Source: CAYLMM01 sp964646035 (GTDB taxonomy: Bacteria > Krumholzibacteriota > Krumholzibacteriia > LZORAL124-64-63). From it: 6,428 nt of DNA. Numbering within the stretch: the stretch's first letter is position 1; each line of letters opens with the position of its first letter. A model generated the notes under the pieces. It was not told where the DNA came from and made no database searches. It saw only the letters and a list, made by a program, of their open reading frames with translations. The stretch covers positions 1-6,428 of the forward strand of contig CAZYDJ010000139.1 of the NCBI GenBank assembly GCA_964646035.1, read 5' to 3'. Of the stretch, positions 1 to 5,436 are shown one piece after another. Position numbers and translations under genes: made by a program.

Positions 1-688
1 ACTCGGCCGAGCACTGCACCTGCGCCGAGTAGCCGCGGATCTCGTCGGCGCCCTTAGTGAAGTGGAAGCCGACCGCCTTGACGCCGCTGCAGTTGATCGG
101 ATCGGCGTCGGGGGCGACGGGGTCTATGCGCGTGTCGGGTTCGATCTCCACTCCGACCAGATCGATGCCTACCTGGCCGTAATCAAGCCACCATGTCCCG
201 GCGGGAGCCGTGGCGATGATGCATATCGTGTGGAGCCCGTTGTACTCGGAGACATCGTATTCGGCCCACATCCAGTCTTCAGTGGTAGTCTGGCTGGGAA
301 CCTCGCCCAGCATGACGCCGCCGATGCCGTCGGTGGTATCGATGAAGTGGTTCTGGGTGTCGACGCCAGATCCGTCCAGGTAGTGTATTTTCAGGGTCTT
401 GACTCCGCCCGTGGGTCCGAAATCCAGAATCACTTCCGCCCATTTCGGGTCTCCAGCCACATCATTTCCGCCTGCCCACGCACAGCGTAAGTCGATGCCG
501 AGTCCGGCCGCGCCGCCGTAGTTGCCGCCTGAGTCGAACGGTTCGATCGGCCCCCAGCCGACGATAGTGTGGGTGGCCTCCGAAGCCGGCAGTCCGATAT
601 CCACATAGTCGTAGTACTGCGCCCCCGCCGGCGCCGCCCAGAGAACCGCCAGCGCCGCGATTGCCAGAATTCCAAAGAGCCTTCTCAT
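1..688 (-). CDS. Secreted protein with one GWGPIEP module (3' end beyond window)
   Basis: An open frame runs from an ATG at 686-688 to the left edge without a stop, giving 229 visible residues, so the C-terminus is missing. Residues 1-23 form a signal peptide: a basic MRR start, a hydrophobic stretch (LFGILAIAALAVLW) and an AGA cleavage site. Residues about 28-183 match one copy of the module found four times in the protein at 2492-4765: VDIG..ASE, GWGPIEP, SGGNYGG, a Cys (C69) in the CRP position, ILDFG, YLDG and a closing YGQ..ID..GVEI strand. This copy lacks the Cys of QMCF (it reads YGQVGID) and has extra residues after YLDG. From about residue 186 a second, unidentified domain begins (PINCSGVKAVGFHFTKG...). 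A Shine-Dalgarno GGGGGAG lies at 695-701, seven bases before the start. The lost 3' part may carry a FlgD-like C-terminal domain as in the two neighbours, but this is not visible. The function is unknown; extracellular location is inferred from the signal peptide. Confidence 0.85.
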   Translation of the reverse strand, partial: MRRLFGILAIAALAVLWAAPAGAQYYDYVDIGLPASEATHTIVGWGPIEPFDSGGNYGGAAGLGIDLRCAWAGGNDVAGDPKWAEVILDFGPTGGVKTLKIHYLDGSGVDTQNHFIDTTDGIGGVMLGEVPSQTTTEDWMWAEYDVSEYNGLHTICIIATAPAGTWWLDYGQVGIDLVGVEIEPDTRIDPVAPDADPINCSGVKAVGFHFTKGADEIRGYSAQVQCSAE

Positions 689-785
689 GGTTTTCTCCCC
701 CGGCTTCAGATACCTGATCCGTAGCGATCGGGAGGCGCAGGATCACGCCTCGATCAGCTTCACAGTTTGCAGGCGATAGGACCGG

Positions 786-858
786 CGTCTCCGGACGAGA
801 GAGAGCCGGGTGTTCGAGATCAGCCATTCCTTCGGCTAGATGTCGGCATCCTTTGCCG
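786..858 (-). promoter_or_regulatory. Three GGA-loop hairpins in the leader (CsrA-like sites?)
   Basis: On the minus strand three adjacent stem-loops can be drawn: CGGCA-AAGGA-TGCCG (844-858), TAGCC-GAAGGAAT-GGCTG (821-838, closed by a T-G pair) and CGTC-CGGA-GACG (786-797). Each puts GGA in the loop, the arrangement bound by CsrA/RsmA proteins; the first matches the ARGGAUG core of that consensus. The stems are only 4-5 bp and GGA is common in GC-rich DNA, so chance is a real alternative. No csrA gene is in the window. Confidence 0.2.
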
Positions 859-1054
859 CCGGGCGGAACGATGCACGGGCGTCGAGTTCGAAGCTCGGGC
901 CGGTGCGAAATCGGCGAGTATGTCGGAGATGGTCCCCGGCGAATGTCGGGTGGGAGAGTCGGAAGGTGGTTTTCGTACGGTTGCTGGACACGCCTCCGGC
1001 CCGATCCGGGCGAGGGACCCCAAGACGGCGAGTTTATGGCGGCGAGTGGAAATG

Positions 1055-1090
1055 ATTCCGGAAATCTTATTCTCATAATTCCGAAAATCT
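1055..1090. repeat. 13-nt direct repeat, 23 nt apart, in the divergent intergenic region
   Basis: ATTCCGGAAATCT at 1055-1067 and ATTCCGAAAATCT at 1078-1090 differ at one position. Their starts are 23 nt apart, close to two helical turns, so both would face the same side of the DNA. They lie just downstream of the minus-strand promoter in an AT-rich island within GC-rich surroundings. A pair of binding sites for a dimeric regulator is possible but not shown. Confidence 0.35.
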
Positions 1091-1106
1091 AAAGGGCGAT
1101 TGTCGG

Positions 1107-1135
1107 ATTCTATCTTATCGGGTGATGAAAGTCAA
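1107..1135 (-). promoter_or_regulatory. Sigma70-type promoter for the left-edge module gene
   Basis: On the minus strand, TTGACT (1130-1135) and TAGAAT (1107-1112) are separated by exactly 17 nt. Each differs from its consensus hexamer at one base. Transcription would start near 1100 and run left to the gene beginning at 688, with no other good open frame between. A second, weaker pair (TTAGAT-17-TAAGAT) lies about 45 nt further downstream in the same AT-rich island. Confidence 0.55.
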
Positions 1136-1173
1136 CTCGGCGAACAGCCTGAGAAGAACACCGAACCGAAAAA

Positions 1174-1204
1174 TTGGATACGATCGAGTCCAATATGATA
1201 GAAT
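1174..1204 (+). promoter_or_regulatory. Weak candidate promoter for the plus-strand secreted-protein gene
   Basis: TTGGAT (1174-1179) and TAGAAT (1199-1204) are 19 nt apart. An overlapping TATGAT at 1194-1199 gives only a 14-nt spacer. Neither spacing is ideal, so this is a tentative assignment based on position: about 70 nt before the GTG start and back-to-back with the minus-strand promoter at 1107-1135. Confidence 0.25.
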
Positions 1205-1262
1205 GCCAAGTTGATCGGTCCGCCCACCCCGATCGGAAAGGCTCGCCCCAGCATCTTTCGTT

Positions 1263-1267
1263 GGAGG
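1263..1267 (+). promoter_or_regulatory. Ribosome binding site that fixes the GTG start at 1273
   Basis: GGAGG sits five bases before GTG at 1273-1275. The residues that follow form a clean signal peptide. The longer in-frame start at 1174 (a TTG) would add 33 polar residues in front of that signal and overlap the candidate promoter, so it is rejected. Confidence 0.75.
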
Positions 1268-1272
1268 TGGCC

Positions 1273-2418
1273 GTGAAATCCCCAAACATTTCGTTGATCG
1301 TTCTGCTGGCGGTACTCGCCGCGTCAGCTTCCGCCGCCGCGCTTCCCTGCCCCCCGGTGATCGTGCGTATGGGCCCCGCCATCGACGTGACGACCTGGCC
1401 CGACGCTCCGTTCCGCTGGAAGGACATCGGGACCAACACCTACGCCCAGGAATACCAGGACTCCTACCTGTATTCCGATGCGGTGGTGGATGTGACCTAC
1501 GCGCCCTGCCAGGGGCTGACCTTCGCCGGGCATCTGTCGGCCGTGAACCTCAAGCCCAACTTCGCCTATCAGATCAAGCTCGTCGGTAAGCCTGTCGGCA
1601 TCTGGGGCGATGACGGCGACGACGCCGCCAACGAGATGATCGGCTACACCGGTCGCTGGTGGCGGACCCAGCCCAATCCGGGCAACAGCAGCGACGCCGA
1701 TTACGAGGCCAACCACGATGATCCCGCCTACGTTTTCGAGGGCTACCTGCTCTTCGACTTCTTCCTGACCGACCGCTTCGGCGCCGCCGAGGTCGATTTC
1801 GCTCTCGACAGCAGCTACCACGTCCTGTGGTGGGAGCATCAGCGCACCGCCGGCGTTTGTGACAGCCCGCCGAAGTGGTTGACCGTGACCGCCGCCGCCG
1901 CCGACGCGGCCTATGACGTCGATGTCGCGGCGACCGAGATCGGGGTCTTCGCGGAGATCGAGCGCCTTTGCACCGGGACGACGACTTTGCCGCTCGGGGA
2001 GTACGGCTGCCGCCTGCTGCTGACCGAGGAAACCTTCCACCAGAGCGGGGGAGTGGAGGGTTATTGGGCCTCGGCCATGTCCTTCGACGAGTTGGGATTC
2101 GAGGTAGTGGATTCGCTGGCGGATGCGCCGCCGGCCGGCGGCGCGATGCTTCTGCGCGGCAACCATCCCAACCCGTTCAATCCCGGCACCGTCATCGCGT
2201 TCTCGCTGGCGGTCGCCGGACCGGTGCGCCTGGACGTTTTCGACCTGGACGGCCGGCGGGTGGCGCGGCTGCACGACGGTGAATTGGAAGCCGGGGATCA
2301 CGAGATACCGTGGCGCGGCCGCGACGATTCGGGCCGGCAGGTTCCGTCCGGGACGTATCTCTATCGGCTGGAATCGGGGGCCGGCTCTTCAGCGGGGACG
2401 ATGGTCCTGATCAAATGA
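1273..2418 (+). CDS. Secreted protein with C-terminal FlgD-like Ig/sorting domain
   Basis: The product has 381 residues and starts at a GTG with GGAGG upstream. Residues 1 to about 22 are a signal peptide (MKSPN, then a hydrophobic run ISLIVLLAVLAA, then an Ala/Ser-rich cleavage region). Residues about 25-285 form an uncharacterised domain rich in acidic and aromatic residues. Its most distinctive stretches are FAYQIKL (98-104), IGYTGRWWR (123-131), GYLLFDFFLTD (157-167) and LDSSYHVLWW (178-187). Residues about 295-381 form the FlgD-like Ig domain, related to type IX-style sorting domains: NPFNPGT at 300-306, VFDLDGRRVARL (322-333), W.GRDDSG (347-354), SGTYLYRL (359-366), ending MVLIK. In other bacteria this domain is a C-terminal export or anchoring tail; that role is inferred here. 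The domain ends in the same way as that of the convergent protein at 2492-4765 (LIK). The N-terminal domain's function is unknown. No catalytic motif is visible. Confidence 0.9.
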   Translation: MKSPNISLIVLLAVLAASASAAALPCPPVIVRMGPAIDVTTWPDAPFRWKDIGTNTYAQEYQDSYLYSDAVVDVTYAPCQGLTFAGHLSAVNLKPNFAYQIKLVGKPVGIWGDDGDDAANEMIGYTGRWWRTQPNPGNSSDADYEANHDDPAYVFEGYLLFDFFLTDRFGAAEVDFALDSSYHVLWWEHQRTAGVCDSPPKWLTVTAAAADAAYDVDVAATEIGVFAEIERLCTGTTTLPLGEYGCRLLLTEETFHQSGGVEGYWASAMSFDELGFEVVDSLADAPPAGGAMLLRGNHPNPFNPGTVIAFSLAVAGPVRLDVFDLDGRRVARLHDGELEAGDHEIPWRGRDDSGRQVPSGTYLYRLESGAGSSAGTMVLIK

Positions 2419-2437
2419 GCAGAGCCGCGGTCGAACT

Positions 2438-2467
2438 GGGGCCCCGGGTCGGCGAACCCGGGGCCCC
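2438..2467. terminator. GC-rich hairpin between convergent genes
   Basis: GGGGCCCCGGGT and ACCCGGGGCCCC form a perfect 12-bp stem with the 6-nt loop CGGCGA. It lies 19 nt after the plus-strand stop and 24 nt after the minus-strand stop, so it can serve both genes. No run of T follows directly on either strand. On the plus strand a second small stem, CGCC-GTGTT-GGCG (2469-2481), is followed by TTTGTTGTCT, which could complete an intrinsic terminator in that direction. Confidence 0.65.
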
Positions 2468-2491
2468 TCGCCGTGTTGGCGTTTGTTGTCT

Positions 2492-4765
2492 CTACTTGAT
2501 GAGGGTCGTCTTCTCGACCTGCATCACGGCGGAATCGCAATTCATCATCACGAAGTAGATTCCGCTGGCCGCACGTTTGCCGGAATCGTCGGTTCCGTTC
2601 CAGAACACCGAGTACTCGCTCGGCTGCAGGACGGCATCCAGCAGCTTGGCGACCCTCTGGCCGCGGATGTCGTAGACCGATACTTCCGCATGAGCCTCGC
2701 GGATCATCACGAATTTGATCTCGGTCTTCGGGTTGAAGGGGTTCGGCGCGATCGAGCTGATCCGACCGCTGCGGTTGTCGGGAGTCATCAGGGAAGGATC
2801 GACTCCGGTGATCGTCCAGAATGGCTCCGGATCGTGCGGCGCGCAGTCGACGATCCGCAACTCGGTGAAGCAGACCTGGCCGTAGGTGGACCAGCCGGAC
2901 CAGGTCGGTTCGGTGGACACGAATTCCACGACCTGCCTGCCGCAGGCGGTGACCGCGAAGCTGGTCTTGTACCACATCTCGACGGTCGAGTTGTCGCCCG
3001 CGTAGGAGTAGGCCGGCGTCGCCGGACGCACGCCGCCCGGAGGATAGATGTAGACGTCGAAGGCGTCCTTGGCCAGGCCGTCGAGGTGATACATCGTCAG
3101 GCACTTCGTGCCGCAGGCGCACCAGTCGAAGTCCATCTCGATCGAAGCCTGGACGTCGCCGTCCTCCGGCGCGTAGATCGGACGGCAACGGTCGATGGAG
3201 CCGTAGCTGCCGCCGGAAGTGGCCGGTTCGACGGGGCCCCAGCCGGACATGTTGCGGCCGGCCTCGGAGGCCGTATCCCCGATCAGGACGAAATCCTTCA
3301 GCGGGATATAGGCTTCGACCCGGACGTTGTTGAAGCACATCTGGCCGTAGGTCGACCAGCTGGCCCATTTCGGTTGGGTCGAGACGAATTTCACCGTCTG
3401 CATCCCGATCGCGTCGATCAGCACGCTCGACGTCAACCAGACCTCGGCGGTCGAGTCGTCGCCGTCATAGGTGAATACCAGCTGGGCGGATCCGGGGTCG
3501 CCCTGCGGGTACGCGTAGACCTCGAAGGCGTCCTTGGTGGCTCCGTCGAGGTGATCGAAGACCAGGCATTTTTCGCCTTCGCAGCAGCCGAAGTCGAGGT
3601 CGAGGGTCGCCCAGTCGTTGTCGTCCAGCGCGGCGTATGCGGCGCGACAGTCATCGATGCCGCCGAAGTTGCCGCCGGAATTCGCGGGCTCGATCGGACC
3701 CCATCCCTGCAGATTATGGCCGGTCTCGCTGGTCGGCTTGCCGATGTCGACCGAGTCCGTCACGCGCGGGCACTGGTCGACCCTGATCACGTCGAAGCAC
3801 ATCTGGCCGTAGACGTTCCAGCTGCTCCACGGGGCGGATGTCGAGACGAACTTCAGGGTCTGCACGCCCGTCGCCGGCGCCAGGATGCTGGTCTGCATCC
3901 AGATCTCGTCGGTCTGGGCGTCGCCCGCGTAGCTGTGGATCAGCTTTGCTGCTTCGGGATGTCCCTGCGGATAGATGTAGAGATCGAAGGCGTCCACGGC
4001 GATGCCTTCGAGGTGGTTGAGGGTGAGGCATTTCGACATCAGGGGATTATCGCCGAAATCGAGGTCGACGGTCGCGGTGGTTGTCTGGTCCTCCGGAGCG
4101 TAGACGGGCCGGCAATTGTCGATGCCGCCGTAGGTGCCGCCGGAAGTCGCCGGCTCGATCGGACCCCATCCGGCCAGGTTGTGGCCGCTCTCGCTGGTGG
4201 TGTTGCCGATGTCGACCATGTCGAGCATGGTGCAGTCGGTCGGGCATTCCTCCACTTCGAGGGTGTCGAAGCACATCTGGCCGTAGGTCGACCAGCTGGC
4301 CCATTGCTCGGCGGTCGAAACGAACTTCACGGTCTGGATTCCGGAGATGCAGACCGGGACGGTGGTCTGGTACCAGACCTCGGTGGTGAGGTCGTCGCCG
4401 GCGTAGTCGAAGACCAGCACGCCGCCGATCCAGACCTCGAACGGATCCTTGGCGATGCCGTCGAGGTGGCTGATTGTGAATTGCTTGCAGACGGTGGGAT
4501 CATCGCCGAAATCGAGATCAATCGTCGCCCAGTCGTCGCCGTCTTCGGGCGCGTAGATCGGACGGCAATCAGCGATCCCGCCGTAGGCTCCACCCGAGGT
4601 CGCCGGCTCGATCGGTCCCCAATGCTGCAGGTTGTGCCCGCTCTCGGATGCAGGGTTGCCGATATCGACGAGATCCAGGGTCGTGCAGTCGGCCTGCACG
4701 ACAGCAGGGGAGCAGAGCAGACCGATGATGGACAGAGAAACGGCCAGGAACACATTCGCCTTCAT
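2492..4765 (-). CDS. Secreted protein with four tandem GWGPIEP modules and FlgD-like tail
   Basis: The product has 757 residues. Residues 1-25 are a signal peptide (MKAN, hydrophobic VFLAVSLSIIGLL, VQA cleavage site). Four tandem modules follow at about 26-175, 176-333, 334-488 and 489-643. Each shows the same order of motifs: DIG..xSE.G.N, GWGPIEPATSGG.YGGID.CRP.YAPED, a DLDFG strand, HLDGIAKDAF.VYIYP, YAGD..T.E.W, QTVKFVST, W.SWSTYGQMCF..VRV. Module 4 is the most diverged (VLIG, GRN, PVEP). Cys of CRP and of QMCF are present in all four; the Cys before HLDG is in modules 2-4, and module 1 has a nearby Cys two residues earlier. A linker (about 644-666) leads to the FlgD-like domain: NPFNPKT at 675-681, VYDIRGQRVAKL, WNGTDDSG, ASGIYFV, ending TTLIK. 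The beta-rich pattern with a closing F..VRV strand resembles galactose-binding jelly-roll domains, but this is inference. A role as an extracellular adhesin or carbohydrate binder is possible. No catalytic residues are recognised. Confidence 0.92.
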   Translation of the reverse strand: MKANVFLAVSLSIIGLLCSPAVVQADCTTLDLVDIGNPASESGHNLQHWGPIEPATSGGAYGGIADCRPIYAPEDGDDWATIDLDFGDDPTVCKQFTISHLDGIAKDPFEVWIGGVLVFDYAGDDLTTEVWYQTTVPVCISGIQTVKFVSTAEQWASWSTYGQMCFDTLEVEECPTDCTMLDMVDIGNTTSESGHNLAGWGPIEPATSGGTYGGIDNCRPVYAPEDQTTTATVDLDFGDNPLMSKCLTLNHLEGIAVDAFDLYIYPQGHPEAAKLIHSYAGDAQTDEIWMQTSILAPATGVQTLKFVSTSAPWSSWNVYGQMCFDVIRVDQCPRVTDSVDIGKPTSETGHNLQGWGPIEPANSGGNFGGIDDCRAAYAALDDNDWATLDLDFGCCEGEKCLVFDHLDGATKDAFEVYAYPQGDPGSAQLVFTYDGDDSTAEVWLTSSVLIDAIGMQTVKFVSTQPKWASWSTYGQMCFNNVRVEAYIPLKDFVLIGDTASEAGRNMSGWGPVEPATSGGSYGSIDRCRPIYAPEDGDVQASIEMDFDWCACGTKCLTMYHLDGLAKDAFDVYIYPPGGVRPATPAYSYAGDNSTVEMWYKTSFAVTACGRQVVEFVSTEPTWSGWSTYGQVCFTELRIVDCAPHDPEPFWTITGVDPSLMTPDNRSGRISSIAPNPFNPKTEIKFVMIREAHAEVSVYDIRGQRVAKLLDAVLQPSEYSVFWNGTDDSGKRAASGIYFVMMNCDSAVMQVEKTTLIK
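2837..4690 (-). repeat. Four tandem module-coding repeats (about 450-475 bp each)
   Basis: The units are module 1 at 4241-4690, module 2 at 3767-4240, module 3 at 3302-3766 and module 4 at 2837-3301 (150, 158, 155 and 155 residues). The protein motifs line up along the full length. At DNA level modules 1 and 3 share an exact 38-nt tract (4268-4305 and 3332-3369) coding the SWSTYGQMCF region; module 2 shares only the first 19 nt of it. The boundaries are approximate, set at the residues before each DIG motif. Confidence 0.9.
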
Positions 4766-5050
4766 TTTCTTCGAACCTCCTGCGGCGAGTACTGCGCGAC
4801 AGGCGGCTCCGGCATCGACACAAACGGCCACGGAGGCTATCCGTGGCGAGTCGGAGCAGGCGTAGGAAATCCAAAAAACCAGTTTACGCCGATGCCATGG
4901 CGAGCATGACGGCATCGACGGATCACTGCGGGAACGGCCTTGGGGAACGGGGGCGGTCAGGTGTCAGTCGGAGATGAACCTCAAGGAGGCGAGAAGTCAG
5001 GATTATCGCCAAACACTCCAATTCCGGGCGAGTGCCCAGGAGCGGAAAGC
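4766..5050 (-). other. Leader of the four-module gene, with hairpins
   Basis: About 280 bases separate the promoter at 5051-5080 from the ATG at 4765. The reading frame of the gene stays open up to 4915, but those 50 extra codons precede a clear Shine-Dalgarno sequence and signal peptide and are judged non-coding. A perfect 8-bp stem, GCCACGGA/TCCGTGGC with a 5-nt loop, lies at 4827-4847. A looser 7-bp inverted repeat (CGATGCC/GGCATCG, 14-nt loop) lies at 4890-4917. No known riboswitch is recognised. Confidence 0.4.
4776..4781 (-). promoter_or_regulatory. Ribosome binding site that fixes the ATG at 4765
   Basis: On the minus strand AGGAGG lies ten bases before the ATG at 4763-4765, which begins a clear signal peptide (MKANVFLAVSL...). 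This decides against the start 50 codons upstream at 4915, which would bury the signal peptide inside the protein. Confidence 0.85.
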
Positions 5051-5080
5051 ATCATAACCGAAAAAACGGGATGATTTCAA
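5051..5080 (-). promoter_or_regulatory. Sigma70-type promoter for the four-module gene
   Basis: On the minus strand TTGAAA (5075-5080) and TATGAT (5051-5056) are 18 nt apart. The -10 hexamer matches consensus at five of six bases and the -35 at five of six. A T6 run lies in the spacer. Transcription would start near 5044 and give a leader of about 280 nt. Confidence 0.5.
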
Positions 5081-5204
5081 GGGGAAATTCGACGGCCGTC
5101 GTGGCCGGCTATCGTCGCGGTGGTCCTGACCCATTGACGCCCGCGAGGAGCGGGGGAGTTACCGGCCATGTTTCACAGGTCGCGGGAGTGAGGCGCCGGC
5201 AACG
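5081..5204. other. Intergenic DNA without recognisable gene
   Basis: This lies between the promoter of the four-module gene and the tRNA-Glu terminator. It contains only short GC palindromes (GACGGCCGTC at 5091-5100 and a 5-bp stem CCCGC/GCGGG at 5140-5154). A small plus-strand open frame spans 5032-5301, but it runs antisense through the tRNA and has no supporting signal, so it is not called. Confidence 0.5.
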
Positions 5205-5228
5205 AAAAAGCGGCCCCGAAAGGCCGCT
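5205..5228 (-). terminator. Intrinsic terminator of tRNA-Glu
   Basis: On the minus strand AGCGGCC and GGCCGCT form a perfect 7-bp stem with the loop TTTCGG, followed at once by a T run (the stem ends AGCGGCC... and is trailed by TTTTTCG). It begins 10 nt past the CCA end of the tRNA, the normal place for a monocistronic tRNA terminator. Confidence 0.85.
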
Positions 5229-5237
5229 GTATCCGTA

Positions 5238-5312
5238 TGGCGTCCCCTACGGGGATCGAACCCGTGTTGCCGCCGTGAAAGGGCAGTGTCCTGACCACTA
5301 GACGAAGGGGAC
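5238..5312 (-). tRNA. tRNA-Glu, anticodon UUC, CCA encoded
   Basis: Read on the minus strand the 75-nt gene folds fully. The acceptor stem is GTCCCCT/AGGGGAC and the D-arm region is TCGTCTAGTGGTCAGGAC. The anticodon stem CTGCC/GGCGG closes a 7-nt loop CTTTCAC with anticodon TTC. The T-arm is CGGGTTCGATCCCCG. The discriminator is G and the CCA end is encoded (5238-5240). The gene closely resembles the E. coli tRNA-Glu sequence. It reads GAA and, by wobble, GAG codons. It has its own promoter (5338-5366) and terminator (5205-5228), so it appears to be transcribed alone. Confidence 0.97.
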
Positions 5313-5337
5313 GCCTGATTCGCTGTTGGAGAGCGGA

Positions 5338-5366
5338 AATCTATCTCCGGGGGGGAGATATGTCAA
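5338..5366 (-). promoter_or_regulatory. Promoter of tRNA-Glu with internal inverted repeat
   Basis: On the minus strand a perfect TTGACA (5361-5366) lies 17 nt before TAGATT (5338-5343). The start site would be near 5331, about 20 nt before the mature tRNA. The spacer and the first bases of the -10 box contain a perfect 7-bp inverted repeat, TATCTCC/GGAGATA, around a 5-nt G:C core (5342-5360). Confidence 0.7.
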
Positions 5367-5387
5367 CTTCCGCCGAGTCGATTCGAA

Positions 5388-5416
5388 TCCGGGACGGCCG
5401 CCGCGGCCGTCCCGGA
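5388..5416 (-). terminator. GC-rich hairpin after the M20 peptidase gene
   Basis: TCCGGGACGGCCG and CGGCCGTCCCGGA form a perfect 13-bp stem with a 3-nt loop, 20 nt past the peptidase stop codon. No T run follows on the minus strand, only TTCGAAT. It resembles the GC hairpin at 2438-2467. It lies upstream of the tRNA promoter and probably separates the two transcripts or protects the mRNA end. Confidence 0.6.
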
Positions 5417-5436
5417 CCCTTTCCGAGAGCCGGCTT

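Larger units (their letters stand above)
689..1106 (-). other. Long untranslated leader of the left-edge gene
   Basis: This stretch of about 410 bases between the promoter at 1107-1135 and the start codon at 688 contains no convincing gene. The short open frames on both strands lack a Shine-Dalgarno sequence, a recognisable motif or a signal peptide. Read on the minus strand it holds three small stem-loops with GGA in the loop (844-858, 821-838 and 786-797). It also contains the direct repeat at 1055-1090. I do not recognise a known riboswitch. The leader length depends on the predicted promoter being the one used. Confidence 0.4.

Noticed and set aside
62..490. 142-codon plus-strand frame at the left edge
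   Set aside because: It is antisense to the secreted-protein frame with signal peptide and module homology, and has no ribosome binding site or recognisable domain.
462..1076. 204-codon minus-strand frame covering the leader and the start of the left-edge gene
   Set aside because: It overlaps a well-supported gene start in another frame, has an Arg/Pro/Gly-rich composition typical of shadow frames, and no motif.
1324..2301. 325-codon open frame on the minus strand, antisense to the plus secreted-protein gene
   Set aside because: It is in the same codon-register shadow as the gene with the signal peptide and FlgD-like domain, shows no recognisable motif, and has a low-complexity His/Arg/Gly composition.
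3302..4690. Possible CRISPR or short-tandem-repeat array suggested by recurring short strings
   Set aside because: The repetition has a period of about 460 bp, stays in frame and follows protein domain boundaries, so it is a domain repeat rather than an array.
2483..4909. 808-codon open frame on the plus strand, antisense to the four-module gene
   Set aside because: It lies in exact codon register with the minus gene, where antisense stops need the sense codons TTA, CTA or TCA, which are rare in GC-rich genes. It has no signal peptide or domain, and its internal repeats mirror the sense modules.
4766..4915. Fifty-codon N-terminal extension of the four-module protein
   Set aside because: It precedes an AGGAGG site and a complete signal peptide, and its composition does not look like an exported protein N-terminus.
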